The notes under the pieces were generated by a model. The model worked only from the letters and a program-made list of their open reading frames with translations. It made no database searches and was not told the DNA's origin. Position numbers and translations under genes: made by a program. A stretch of 64,000 nucleotides of DNA. Source: Atopsyche davidsoni (Eukaryota > Arthropoda > Insecta > Trichoptera > Hydrobiosidae). Position 1 is the stretch's first letter. Each line of letters starts with the position of its first letter. Positions 10,063 to 23,500 of this stretch are shown here, piece after piece. The stretch is taken from the NCBI GenBank assembly GCA_022113835.1, contig JAILWY010000001.1, positions 15,120,501 through 15,184,500 of the forward strand, in the 5' to 3' direction.

Positions 10063-13000
10063 AGTGTGGTATGTTTTTCAGAATTCAAAACAAAGTGCTC
10101 TCCTATTGCAACTTCTTTAGTCTTCTGCCAGATTTGATGCTCCCAGAGTATATAAAATTCGAAATACTTTTTTTTTTTTTAATTTTAATGCCTTTTTTTA
10201 AAACAAGTTTATAAGCTATAAGCTTTTATATATATAAATGTTTTGCTTGTGTTCTCTCAAATGTGTGTTATTTTGAGCATTTTGTTTACAATTTTTATAA
10301 TTTTACGTCATACATTATTGATAAAACACGAGACGTTTCATTCACTACACCTCGGATCGCACTGTTCTATTAAATCAGTTTCACTGCCTAAAATTACATA
10401 TCACAATATATGAGTGCACACAGTCACCACGTAAGTAAACAGATGAACATGCCACACTCTTTTTTAATAAATAAAAAAAACATTATTACATTTAATCACA
10501 GTCTAAAGTTATTATAATACATTAGTTACACATTTTTTTTTATTACAGACATCCTCAACCTCAACTGTTAGTGAGTTTAAAGTGTATCCTAACTCATAGT
10601 TTGATTTCAACATATCAAATTAAGGTACGCAAAAGTACAATAAAAATAGTACAGGCACTCTTAACTAGGAATATCAGACCATAACGTTATATATATATAT
10701 GTGATATAAGTGTAACATTATCTAATTTCTTGTTAGTGCCATTGCAAAGAATTACCCAAGATACATTTAAATAATCATTAATATCAAAACCTTAACAAAT
10801 AGTACATCTATAATAATATTACTGAGGAAAAATAAATGTTACCTTTCTTAGGAGTAGCACAACGTATATAAATATCTGGTTTCAAAAGGAACAACTATGT
10901 TGACTAACTAAACATACGTAGAAAAGATAGGGTGACCACATTACGGAAAACGTTAGATTATGTATATCCATATAAATATAAAAATAAATATATATTTTAA
11001 AAATAAATGAAGATATTACTGAAGTATCTCAACAAAGCTTAGTGAACGAGCCACTGTGGATGAATTTTTATTAATAAGGCAGCGGTAGTCCTTCGTGCCT
11101 GCAAAAATTAAGGGTGTTTTCGGGTTTCCAAAGCTTTTACGTTTAAGTGACATTAGAATTACCATAAGACGAGTTGGAATACTTCTGTAATATCTTTCCG
11201 GGATCTCTTTGGATTAGATTTTTTATATTGGAAATAACCTTGGCAAATTCGTTTATGCTCACTGCGCTAGTTTACATCTACTAAACGAAGTGTTTTAACC
11301 AAACTATTCTGTTTTGTAAGCGGGGCCTTTTCACTGTTGAATACATGGGAATCACAAAAAACCTACCCCAAAATATTTTTTTTATCAGAATATGTTCCTT
11401 CTTATTAATCATGAAGACAATTTATATTTTTCCAAAGTGAATTTTTGCTCCATTCAGGTTCGACTTACTGGCGATCAATACGCAAACAGTCCTGTTATCG
11501 CGGCTATTGTCATGGTCTCTCTATGGGGGAGGGGGTCGGGGGGCGGTTCGATAGTAACCGGGGCAACTGTCCGGCACGCGTATCGATTCCACTCCGATAT
11601 CGTTATCAAACATAATCACCTGTTACCTGCCCCGTCCGCCAGCCCGACCCCGGCCAGGCCGGCCTTACTCACTTTCATTACTTTAGTTTCAAACTCTACT
11701 CGATGCATCTGCCGCATAGATTGCTACTTGTTTCATAAACCAATACACAGTAAAATTTATGATCAAAAATTTTAAAGTATAACATGAACATATGTATAAA
11801 TATATATCGGGGTGTGTGTTTATTTGGCTATATGCTTCAAAAACTATTATTTCTAAAAATACAAAATTTATGTTACACTATTAGCCAGGACACGTTCCTG
11901 TGAAATCGAGGTTTGTTTATCAGTGAGAACGGGGCTTAATCATAAATAAAATATATTTCATTCCAGGTAATTCCCCACCTGGGTCTGTACTTCTCAAAAC
12001 CAATTACACGTACCAATGTTAAGTAATATACCGGTTTAGAGAGAGCTACCCACCCACCCCCACCTGGCTAAGTTTCAAATTTTACATTCGGAAATAATCA
12101 AGTGCTTCTCCGGGGAATTGTTCATCAGCTGCGGAGGGGGTAACCTCCCTTGGCTCCCGTCTCCGCTCGCACCCCATCCCGCCCCTTCAATTAAAATTTC
12201 AATTTAGTCCGACAATCACGGGCCGGCCGAGAGCAAACTTGATCAGCGGCCGGCAGCGGGCGAGCTGAGGAAGTCTCCGAAGTCATTTCCACTTAACACC
12301 GGCGAAGGGAACGTCGAATACAATCACTGAAGCCATCGATAACTCATCAATTATTATTAGAAAGGCGGTGCTGCAACGGGAATTATCCAGCGAAAAAGTC
12401 AATTGAACCGAAATCTACTGGCGAAAAACATTTATAATAATACACATCAAATGGTACATAGTAACGTGGAAAAGGTAGCTTTTTTTTTATTTGATCAGAA
12501 GATAACAAATGGCAATTATTTATCACCTCATCAAAATAATATTGTGATGGTTAAAATCATATCCCCTTTTCCGCGTAGATTGTGATTTTTTTTTCTTATT
12601 CTTATATATCACTAATACACGCTTTATTGCTACGTTTTAGTGAATCCTAGAAAGCACAGAATCTTGATAAATAACAATAACTCATTTTCCTCTACACTGA
12701 GTCAAGAACCTTATCCGAACCCAATAGGATCGCACGTTAAGTCCGGAGAGCTCAAAAAGCACTGGCTTTCAAACAAACTTTTGAAATGTGTGCGACCGCC
12801 CTTGTTTCGTAAACTCACCTGTGACCAAATACAGTAAGCTCACAAGTAACTGGCTAAACGTATCGACGTTGTTTAAAAACAATAATAATAAAATTACAAT
12901 TATTTTAATAATAAATAAATAAAATTATATCAATGCACTTAATAAAATAACAATTGTGATAATCATAAATATTAACTGTAATTATGATAAAATAACAATC

Positions 13001-14446
13001 ATGGCTGTGAAAATGTAATAACCACGTTAAAAAAAATTATTACTCTCCTGTATATTTTTTTTTAAGTTAGAAGCTCCGAGAGCAGTCAAGCAGTAGCGGT
13101 AATTAGAAAATTTGCATTTTCCACGCCTTTCAAAGGCTCATTATTATCCGAGGACGAAGTCTTTATTCACACTTCTCCAGAAAAGTGGGAGGGGGTTGCG
13201 ATCGGCTCAGGACTTACACGTTTCCGCCATTTACCTGCCTTATTGCACGTAGGTATATCAAAGAGAAGCAGCATAAGTCACGGTTTTTTCTAAAATTTTA
13301 AAATTATTGAGTAAATGTCCAAACCTTGTATAAAAAAAAATTTCAAAACGTTTAAATTTAACTGCAAGTTGAAAATGTCAATATTCAGTTTTGATACGAT
13401 CTTTACCATCCATATAAGCAAAAAAGCATTGAAATTCCCGCAAAACCTGTCAATTTTTTTTTAGTTGTATTCATTAAAAATTTAGAACATTCTCACCTTT
13501 GTGACTTTTAAAAATATTCACTATGTTACAAAAAGTTGATTTTGTAATTTTATGAGATATTTTCTGCAAATGTGACGCGCAACAAAATAATTAACACTGT
13601 ATAATTGATATAACAGAATATCCGAGTGTTCGGATGATTAAACGATAAAAGATTTTTTAAAAATTCAAATTCATAATAAAATGACGATTTAATTTTATTT
13701 ATTTAATATCTGAGAAGTATACGTTGTGCAGATGTACGATGTAATGTTTGAAATATTGTACGTTTTGGTAACAATAATTATTTAATCGGTAAACTGGCCC
13801 CATTTATCATTTACGCGTTCATTTAAAAAATGTTATATACTAAAATTTTCAAAAGCAACTTCAATTAGAAATGATTGCTCAGAGTCATTAAAATATATAT
13901 ATATTTTTAAGAAAAGTGTTTTTACAGATATTCTTGAAAATCGTAAGCAATCTGGAAGGCTCTTGTAGTAGAACCTACCATATGTTTCATAAAACAAACT
14001 ACAGGACTGTCAATAAAGCAACAGCGCAGTCGAGAAAAAAAAAAGCGAATTTGATTTATTTCTGTGATCTCAGATTCTTTGAAAATAAAAATATATTTTT
14101 AAAAGCGTTGTAAACAAACTATTTGAGGTTAGAAAATAAATCCACGCTGCCCGACACATCATTTCCAAAGTAAACTAATATTTTCACCAATTATCTGTAA
14201 GCATAAGAATATAATTATGACCACAAATACGCCGAGTTACGTGAAGTTAGTAATATTACAACGTATTGTTGTTTATTGAGTTCGCACATGTTTTACTATC
14301 TACCATATTGTTGCATCGGGCTCGCCCGGCCGACGCGTTTGCAAGCACGGATAATCGACAAAATAGTTGCGAATAGTTTTGGTCAATTTGCAGAACAACA
14401 GAAAGGGAACTGGACGTAACATATGTCGAGTGTTATTCCGACTTAC
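10063..14446. other. Probable intron of the minus-strand gene, with GC islets
   Basis: This is AT-rich DNA between the two proposed minus-strand exons. GC-rich, non-repetitive islets lie at about 11500-11690, 12050-12330 and 13070-13260. They have no supported exon and could be regulatory. Everything else is AT-rich with no sign of coding. Confidence 0.4.
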
Positions 14447-14700
14447 GGTTTAGCGCGAACAGAGAAGGGTCGCTCGTCGGCTCGCGGAATGGCCGAAGAT
14501 GCAGATCGGCTCGGGCGGGCTCGGCCGCGTGCTCCTCCGCTGAGGTTGTGGCGGGCGGGTCGTGCAGCCGGGCGGGGCGGCTGGAGCGGGCGGCGGCGGG
14601 AGTCGAGCGGCGTCCTCGGGCTCGGCGGCAGCGTCGCGGCGGTCGCCATGACGACCGACCACATCTCGCAGTGACGCGTGCATGCGCAGAGCGCTGTCAT
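14447..14700 (-). promoter_or_regulatory. GC islet with probable 5' UTR exon (minus strand)
   Basis: A strong donor (CTAAACC before gtaagt) ends an exon at 14447 on the minus strand. Joined to the acceptor at 9651, the reading becomes TAA-ACC-ATG: a stop codon just upstream and a fair initiation context around the ATG at 9650. This supports a non-coding first exon here and promoter activity in the CpG-rich islet. The upstream limit of the exon is not defined; 14700 is approximate. Confidence 0.45.
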
Positions 14701-14940
14701 TTGCGCTTCCTCTGCCAGTTCCTGATGATTTCAAAATAGGAACAACTTTTATTTGCAGTGCTACCACTTTCACAATAATTTATTTGCAAACACACTGAAG
14801 TGGTCATCTTATAATTGTTCCTAATTTGATTTTATTATGGCTATTGAATACACAAAAATTTCCTCCAAAGACACAAATAAATTTAAATTTAAGAACTTAC
14901 GTCCTCATATAAAAACCGAACAGCCAAAAGGTTGTCATGA

Positions 14941-14971
14941 AGTCAAAGCAAATTGCCAATTTGCTTTGACT
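14941..14971. repeat. Perfect 14-bp hairpin
   Basis: AGTCAAAGCAAATT and its exact reverse complement are separated by GCC. No poly-T terminator or gene context explains it. Confidence 0.7.
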
Positions 14972-16587
14972 GTCATATGTAAAATATTTCGTGCAATACA
15001 ACTTCAAAATTCAGAGTCCAGTGCTTTAGACATACTTTTAAAGATTTTGCAACTTCAATCTATCTCATTTTCTTTGTATTATGTATAAGAAATAGAAGAC
15101 GGAGAAGTGGAAAGACTCGTTTCCCGAAATGTCAGTGTTAATATTTATAGATTCGTAATATTGAGGACGTCCCCGCATCCTTTTTATGAGCGAGCGAACT
15201 CCGCCGAGCCAACGCGCTCGACCGTTTGTTCTCCACTGGACCGTGACGTCGAACACTGAACTCACGCCACCCACCATCACGCACCATCACGCACCATCAC
15301 GCCCGTCACGTCCAGCAGCATGCCGCTAAAAACATCAGACTATACCGATATCACGACCAAATATTGTGTTTAATGCACCCCATCACAAAATTTTAAATAT
15401 TTACTTACATCAGATGTCTTGATTAGTGATTTTTTTAATCAATCGTGATATTAAGTGGTTATACCCACACATGCATACATGTACACACACACACACACAA
15501 GCCCACGTGTGCTTCATCAAAAATAGCAATTTTCCATCACTAGTACCCGCGCTGCCTTTTTATCAGCCTATTAAAATCTAAATTGTGTTTATTTTGCGCA
15601 TCTGAGCAATCGAGACAAAGCCAATATGTTTTCAGTAAACCGGTATTTTTTTTATTCAAAGTAGACAGTTAGCGCAAACAAATAACAAAGCGACTCGAAT
15701 GTCTTTTTATACAGAATTTTCATTAGATAAACTCGTGAAAAAATTTCGAGGCAGCTTATTACTAACGCTGCCCACATAAAAAAGTTTAAGTAATTGGATA
15801 TTAAGTAAGTACTTTTTACAAAAATGTTAAAAAAAATTTAAAAAATTGAATAATTTTATTTAATATAGAATTAGAGATAACTTATAAAATATTGACTCCT
15901 CATTAAATATAGTTTATTGTTGACTACTCTCCTAAGTAGGTCTAGCAAAAAAGACATTTAAAACGTTGCAAATATTGTAATAATGCATTGTCCATGGACT
16001 ATTTCAAAAATTCTGGTTTTGGATAGGTCTATTTATTTGACCTATGAGATTTAAACAAATTGACACTGCCTCTTCGTCGTACTAGCGTCGTGTAAGCAAT
16101 TTGATTTTACTGATTTTTTACAGATTGTAAGTATGTTTTTGGTTTTCTAGGGGCTACTATATCTAAATATATATCTAAAGGTGATAGTTAAACAAAATTT
16201 ACACGTTTCATAAATCTTGTTAAATAAAGACTTAATGAAGTAAAAACGATAAAATATTTATTTTCAAAATAATTTTTATTTTCATTAGATATTTTAATTA
16301 TCAACGTAATTAAAGTTTCGTGTAATCTTTGCCTTTAAATTAGGTATTTTTCCATCGTGAAAGATTGGCGAAACCGGTCACCAATTAACATGTGGAAAAA
16401 TCACTCAAGTATTTTATTATATTTAAAATATTAAAATGGTATTCCACCAAGTATTCTCTGTCAAAAATATTGAATATTTAATCTTGTTGAAGGACAAGGC
16501 ATTTGATCGGTGAAGATCCATTATTATATTGATAAAAGTAACTTTGTATTCTGTCTTCACTTTGAGTTTATTATATTTTATTTTTTT

Positions 16588-16642
16588 GTATGACTAGTTT
16601 GACCTAGTGATGACCTAGTCTATTTGGTCGAAACTAGTCATG

Positions 16643-16643
<1 letters not shown>
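16588..16643. repeat. Palindromic GAAAC repeat, copy B
   Basis: Arms ATGACTAGTTT and AAACTAGTCAT enclose a short loop with GTGATGACC and GGTCGAAAC. It is followed at once by an (AT)n microsatellite of about 40 bp. Confidence 0.6.

Positions 16644-16685
<42 letters not shown>
16644..16685. repeat. (AT)n microsatellite
   Basis: About 40 bp of pure alternating AT abutting the GAAAC repeat on its left. Confidence 0.9.
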
Positions 16686-16686
<1 letters not shown>

Positions 16687-17527
16687 TAAGTTACTTTTAT
16701 AATTATATTGAATATTTAAATTATATTTTGCATAATACACTATTTTCTAAAAAAAATTATTTAAAAAATGTGCAATTTTCACTCCGTTTAACGCACCTCC
16801 CTCGTTCCATTTGAAGTGAGACTTCTCCGTATTTTTCTCCTCCTCCTCAGACGAGATCTCCTCCATGACCTGTTGCTCGTGATGCATATCCACCGGTGGT
16901 CAACTTATTTGTTGTTGCCTACGTTGTTGTCTACGATAAAATTACAGCAAAAATATTTTCCGATGCTTGAAATACGGAGTAAAATATATTCAACTCAATA
17001 CTGGGATCGAGTGCCGAGCTGAGTGAATGGCGACTCATCGCTCGTAGTTACAATTTATATGTTTTTTTTAAATTGAGTCTCCTTTATTCCTTCTTCCAAA
17101 ATTACAGCCTTAACCCTTTATGCTAAAAACGGTCATATTTGAGGGTCATACTAATTGACGAAAGTTGATTTTTAGTTCGGGAGTGGGCAGAGTGCACGTT
17201 TGTAACCATTGCTTTATACGTTTTAAAAATCTCCAAGTATAAACTTAGCTTTTTTGATAATCAAGGTATGTATTATTATTATACGCAGTATGAACCTCGA
17301 AAGTAACCCTTAAGGTGGTTACACATGTAACTTATGCCCTAATCAAAAAGTATTAAAAAAAAAAAAAACAAAAAAGCTGAAAGAAGCATCGTCCCTGCGG
17401 GGGAGATCCCCACAGGCATTTCATCTTACATATGCTGAATTCCTGTAAAGGGGGAAGAGGGTCCATATCACAAGTTACATATTAAATAAAATTTTATAAA
17501 AAAAATAAATAAAGATATTAATAGGTA

Positions 17528-17820
17528 ATGCAAGGCTGTCGCTTCGCTTGGCACGCGGCCTCGTCCCGTCCGGGGCTCCCTGGAGTGGCGGTGGACCCTG
17601 ACCCACTTGCGGCGGTGCTCACCTGGCCGCCTGCTCACCTGGCCGCCTGCTCACCTGCTCACCTGCTCACCGCAACTGACCTAGCCCCGCAGCCCGTCCC
17701 GGACCCTCGCTCGGATCCTGTGAAGGTTAAAAAACAAAATGCCGGCGGCCGGGCGGAGCCGCCTGCGCGCCCCGATCGATCGCCGGCGCCCCGGGCTCGC
17801 GGGACTTCCACAGAGGGAAA
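17528..17820. other. GC-rich islet with short tandem repeat
   Basis: The GC content contrasts sharply with its neighbours. A ctcacctggccgcctg / ctcacctg tandem tract sits near 17618-17672. The plus frame stays open for about 99 codons but is of low complexity and has no matching splice sites, so I do not call it a gene. Confidence 0.5.
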
Positions 17821-18168
17821 CTCATAATTATTTTGGCGTTTTAATTAAATAACCTTCCCTCGTTTGATGTTCCATTCCTCTATCTGATATGTATATATTG
17901 CCTTGGGGACGATCTGACTAATTCACAAATGTTGGGTTGATTATCACTCCATCCCTAGACCTGAAATATACAAGCACCGAAAAACAATATGCGTTAAATT
18001 TTTTTTTTATCAAGATTCTTTATTTTATTTGTGTAAATTTACAATAGTTGTTAATAGTTGACTCTCCTTTGGTCTTACGCGCAGATTGTGGGACTTACAA
18101 GGTGAGTAAAATATATGAAAAAACCCTTTTTCAGCATGAGTTGATGAATAAATTAAGTAAACTGACAC

Positions 18169-18401
18169 CAGGGATGGGTCCATTTTCGAGATTTTTGATA
18201 ATCTCCAAATGCTTAAATTTCAATCGGGAAAACACATATTTATCATATTAAAAATAATTTTATAAAAAGTTAAAAAATCTTATCACGAAGAAGAAGGAAT
18301 GTATCTTACTTTTGGCATTTACTTTATTTCTATTGGTACTTTAGATTTTCCGCAAAATGTTTTCTAAAATTATCCAAATCTCGAAAAGGGACCCATCCCT
18401 G
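18169..18401. mobile_element. Short TIR element (MITE), possibly hAT
   Basis: The ends are CAGGGATGGGTCC...TTTTCGAGATTT and its inverted copy, about 26 bp with one or two mismatches. The 233-bp body has no reading frame of note. The CAGGG start suits hAT, but the flanking 8-mers do not form a clear target-site duplication. Confidence 0.6.
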
Positions 18402-18909
18402 GTCTCAACCCCCTTAAACAAATAACTAAGAACTAGATATCAGAGATAGATATTTAAAACAAAATATAACAGACAAAACAAAAGGGTAAACTGAGTAAAT
18501 TTTCTGAGTTTATATAATGCAAAAAACATCCTATTATTATAAAGGAACAGTAGCTGTCTTAAGGACGCTTTACAACACATATTTTATTTTGGTGCTTATG
18601 TATAATATAACGAAAGCATTGATAAGCCCAAGAGCTTGCTAAAATATATAATGTTATAAATTTTTATCTTTGTTATCTAGTTCGTAGTTGTTTATTTAAT
18701 GTACATATAAACTCATTCAAATAAAGGGTTTTTTCACTAATTTTCCCTGCCTAACACAATAATTAATTTAAAAAATTCATTTAATCTAAGTCACACATTG
18801 CAAGCCCCACAACCTGCGCACAGGATCAGAGGATAGCCACCCACCATACCCATAACCTTAGCCTAAGAACTATTTAGAAATTCAATATTTTTGACAAGTC
18901 CTCCAAGTA

Positions 18910-19287
18910 CAGTAATACCCCGCTTTACGCGAGAGATACGTTCCATAAAAAAATCGCGGTAAATGAAATTCGCGTATATCGGGTTTTACGATTAAACACA
19001 CATACATAGTCAAAACTTAATACAAAAAAATACGAATCATTTTAATTCTAAGAACACTTTATGCAGTATTACATGTTATTTTTACTGAAAAGCACATCTA
19101 TTGTCTTTTGGGTAGCGTTTATTTTACGTTCTTGTAAAATACGTTCATAACACCCAAAGCTGTTTTTAATTGTTAAGAGAAGTCAATGACTACATTATGT
19201 TCATACACATTCTTAAAATAAGAAATTCGAAATTTGCGTTATAGTGAAACCGCGCATAACGGGGTCGCGTAAAGTGGGATATTACTG
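18910..19287. mobile_element. pogo/Tigger-type MITE
   Basis: Terminal inverted repeats of about 23 bp (CAGTAATACCCCGCTTTACG... and its imperfect complement) are flanked on both sides by TA, as in Tc1/mariner-pogo insertions. The 378-bp body codes for nothing. Internal sequence (cgcggtaaatgaaattcgcg, aaaccgcgcataacgggg) is typical of these palindromic elements. Confidence 0.8.
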
Positions 19288-19444
19288 TACTTGAAGGAAT
19301 TCCATTTTAATATTTTAAATAAATAAAATACTTGAGTGATTTTTCCACATATATATTTTTATTCAATGAAAAATCACTCAATTATTCTACTTATTTAAAA
19401 TATCCTAAAAACTATTGTAAATTTAATTATTGAATTAATTTATT

Positions 19445-19783
19445 TTTCTCGAGCTTGCTCCTGCGGCCGAGCACCGCGAGCCCGTGGCCGAGCTCGCCAT
19501 CCTCCCCCAGCCCCGAGCCGTGGCGGCGCACGCGAGCGGCCCTCGACGCCATGTGACATCGGTGAAGAGCTCATCCGCGCTTTCTCATCCAATATCGGCC
19601 GATGGCGGTCCGCGCCAGCCAGTCGGGATCGTCCCCTGCGGACCTCAAACTGAGACATATCGGCTCTGCAGGTGTGCGATAATCCTTTCATCGACCTCAA
19701 TATTTGATGCACATGGGTTCGCCGCGCAACAAATTGCAGTTTCGCTGCATTGCTGACTTTGTATCCAGTCACATCAAAATCAG
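19445..19783 (+). promoter_or_regulatory. Probable promoter and 5' UTR exon of the Syt12-like gene
   Basis: A GC-rich islet ends in a strong donor (AAAATCAG before gtaaga) at 19783. The next acceptor is at 20368 (ctccacag). The exon from 20369 has an in-frame TGA before the ATG at 20403, so the upstream exon must be non-coding. The transcription start is not defined. Confidence 0.5.
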
Positions 19784-20402
19784 GTAAGAATACTGCGCAT
19801 TGCATTCAGTGATAGTGTTTGATCATTTCTAGTGTGATTTTTGCACAGGTATTTGATCGCTTTTGTGTGTTGAGAGTGTTGACAAAAAGTATGAAGGTGC
19901 CAAAAAGGGGGCGTGAGTGACATTTTATTTATCATATACCTCTCGTTTTTTTATACTTCATGTCACTTTAAAAATGCTTCATCTAAAACCTATACATGCA
20001 CACTTATAAGAATAAGTGGGTGCATGCCTATTGATGTGTTATTTTCACTTTTCCATAAAACTGTAAAAGGTTAATTAAATCTACCTGTGATGTACACATC
20101 GGTATTTATAGTCAGCACAGAGCATAACATATGAGTGTGCTTCTCACAAGGGATAATGGTTTAATGACATTACCTCAATCATTTTTAATTATATAGATAA
20201 ACTCTGATTCTGCCAAAATAGCTTTAGATTCCAGTAGATGAAAGTGATATTTAAATAAAATGGAAAGGATCTTTTTAACTTTCTTAATAGGAGTAAAATA
20301 ATAACATCATATTTTCTCACAGGCTATGGTTAACTTGATAAATTCATATGTTAATCTTGACTCCACAGATTGAAGTGAACTGTAAATCTCAAGGCCGAAA
20401 CC

Positions 20403-20579
20403 ATGCACTGGTTAGTCGCTGTGATGTGCTGGGCGGTGGTTGTAGCAGCGGTGGCATATGCAGCCGGTAGACTCCTGGCAGCCGGACTGCTTGCTCGAGC
20501 GGCACGCTGGTTGCGCTGCTCTCGTGAGGAGAAGGCGCGCCTCACCCGCTCTGGCATCTACCATGCCAACGGATTCGTG
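20403..20579 (+). CDS. Syt12: Syt12-like, coding exon 1 (membrane anchor)
   Basis: The ATG at 20403 sits in a good context (gaaaccATGc) with an in-frame stop upstream. The exon's 59 codons include the only hydrophobic helix of the protein. The donor is gtaaga, phase 0. Confidence 0.85.
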
Positions 20580-23500
20580 GTAAGAACAAATTGATTCAAC
20601 ATTCTCATATTGACTAACATTTCTACATAAGCTGTAGTATTTAGGGCATTGATTTCCATTTATTAACAATTTAAAGTGTTAATCTATATGAAAGCTCACA
20701 TACATTTTCAACTTACTATGTACATTTGTTGCTACCTGTAAGATATCATATTGCATTTATTCCTGCAATATCAAAATCAAAGCAAGGAATTCAATGAAAC
20801 CACAATGTGGATACTTTAGTTTGGATCTTCCGCTTATAAAATAGTCTCTAAGATAACCGATACTTTGTATATATCTTTCTAACGTTTGGTAATAGTTTTC
20901 TATGCACAATGAAAATTTATTTTTCATACCAAAGCCATTTATTGAATCCTCCGGAATTGTTTTTTTTTTCTCTAAATGTAAATTTTGCATGTCCATGAAT
21001 TTTCTATACTAAGGTATTTGAAAAAAAAACATTGAAATATGAGGCAGCTTATGTAGTATATAATACATTTTTTTCCAGTAATCCTACATCTTGCATTTAA
21101 GAAGTCTTCAGTTGCTGATTTTATTTGACAAAAATAACACCATGGATTGGCTGATGTAAAAAATATCCAACAATAAAAAACAAAACATACTCAACTTATC
21201 CTTTACTTCATATTTAATACTTTAGTTAATTTATTTACATTGTGGTTTGAACTTGTAACATTTTTTCAAGTATACGTTTTCTCCTTTGAAACATATAATT
21301 TATTTTGTTGTTTTCATATTGCATTATAATCAACTTTCGTCACAGCTGCCAAAAATCAAATCATTAAAACAATAAGAATTTCAACTTTCCTAATCTGATC
21401 ATATTTCTAGGGATAGTAAATTAAAAGCATTTTAGACATATTTTCATAGACTTTTTTTTTGGTAGTATGGTTTATGTTACAAAAAAATACTCATGAGTTT
21501 TTCATCATTTCCTTTGTGCATTTTCAGATAAAAAATGATGCGGATGACTTCATAGGAGAAAATTACCATCGCTTTGACTCGGTGGACACGGAGTATTCCA
21601 TGCCTGCCATGTCTACCATGAGCATGTTCCCCGTTACTCAGACTGAGGCTTCCATCCCCCCCCAGCCCCTGCGGCTGGCACCTATCACCCTCCCACAGTA
21701 CGCTCACTCACTCACTCAGCTCGTGCCATTACTTACCTTATTTTATTTCTAAAACAAACAGACCGACACTTGTAATTGCATGTGACTAAATAATTTTCTG
21801 AAGATTAAGACTGAATGCAGAAAACGTACCCGATAAATCATGTTGGATACTTATATGAGTAAAAATATATTATTTTCTCCTCTACTTACACTCAAATATA
21901 AGTGTTTCAGACCGAACATCTAAACATACTAATTATTAGAAGTTTTTTTAAGATTTACCTTAACAAATATCTTCTGTTTCAGAGAACCAAAATCCCCAAA
22001 ACTCTTTGATGAAAATCCCGCTACTTTTAATATAGATGACCAAAATAAAACGGATTCATTTTATTTATACAATATAACCACTGCCATAACCCGTTCATTG
22101 ATATCTACAGATATGACAAAAGAAATGAACTATGATAATTCGGGATCTTCCAAAGATGCAAAACAATCTATATATACCCCCATAGAAAATATGGAGTCGT
22201 CATTTGTATGCGATGTTAATGATCAGAACGATTGGAACACGAGAAATAACCTAAATATTTTTAAGAAACCGGACTATAAAAGTACAAATCCATTTCTTAC
22301 AAATGGAAATGAAATGAACTGTCAATTTAACCCATTTTATTCTAATGAGAACAGTTTCTTCCAATCAACCTTCTCTGGGTTGCCTCTGAGGAATGAGAGC
22401 CGGTCCAGATCCAACAGTGAGCTTACTAAATGTGATATGAAAGCTGATAACATGCAGGAACCCAAGAGATTTAATTTCTGGAGGAAGAGTAGTCTGGACA
22501 GCGAGTGCCAGAGCGAAGACTTTCCTTCCAGCTCCTCAGGTTTTTCTGGGGCCGTGCGCCGAGCCGTCTCCTGCGACTCTGTCAGCTCCGACACATCGCT
22601 GGGGCCTTTGGAAAGTCCTTTACCAATTGTTACAGGGCAACTCTGCTTATCACTCCGATGCTTTAGGTGAAATTGTGTTTTATCATTAAGGTTATAATCA
22701 CGAACATTCAAACTATTTAGTGAGACTACATACCATCCTTTTTTAATATTTTTGTATTTCTATCCGCTCTGGAATCATTTTTATGGTTTTTGACATAGAA
22801 AATATATTTTATTTTCAGAAAGAAATCAAATGCAATATAAATTATTACACCATGTTTTTGTAAACCAGAGATGATTTGTAATATTTATTTTTCATGTGAT
22901 ACAATTATTCAGAAAAATCTGTTTTAAAATGTTTGTCGTACTATAGAAATAACTTTTTGGCAAAAAGTACCTTTAAAAAAATTCATATTCATCTTTAAAT
23001 ATTTTTTATATTAAATACAAATGAGAGGTATATTTATATCTTTCCTTTAATGTGGGTTTTCACTTGATGGCGCTAATATGATCATAGAATAACTTTCCAC
23101 CAGACTTTTCTTTTATTGTTTACGTACTAATATTTCTGTATTATTTTTAGAATTAATGCTAATGATTCTCTATTAGCTGTCAATGTAATTGAAGCCAGAA
23201 ATTTACCAGGAGAAGCTCCCGATACATTTGTAGGAATATTTCTGTCCCCAGATAACCAAGGAGGCCATTTTAAATCAAAGGTAACTATATGAAATTTGAA
23301 ATCGGCCTGAATATTAATATACGCATGGGTACCAGCAAATCTTTACTCTATTCCTTAACCTCGCAGGTCTGCCGAAAGAGTAACTGCCCCAGTTACAATG
23401 AAACATTTCTGGTTGATATTGGAAAATCAAATAAAAAGTTGAGCTTTCACATTTACTCCACTGAGAACGAGACATTCTCTTTGATTGGAGAAGCTGACCT

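Larger units (their letters stand above)
14701..18168. other. Intergenic AT-rich DNA with small repeats
   Basis: No gene was found. The stretch holds a hairpin at 14941-14971, a short cgcaccatca tandem repeat near 15275-15302, a (CA)n run near 15482-15500, an (AT)n run at 16644-16685, GAAAC-repeat copy B at 16588-16643, and a GC islet at 17528-17820 with a ctcacctg-type tandem repeat. Reading frames in that islet are low complexity. Confidence 0.5.

Noticed and set aside
22337..22711. Minus-strand frame of 124 codons
   Set aside because: It overlaps coding exon 3 of the Syt12-like gene on the other strand and carries no motif.
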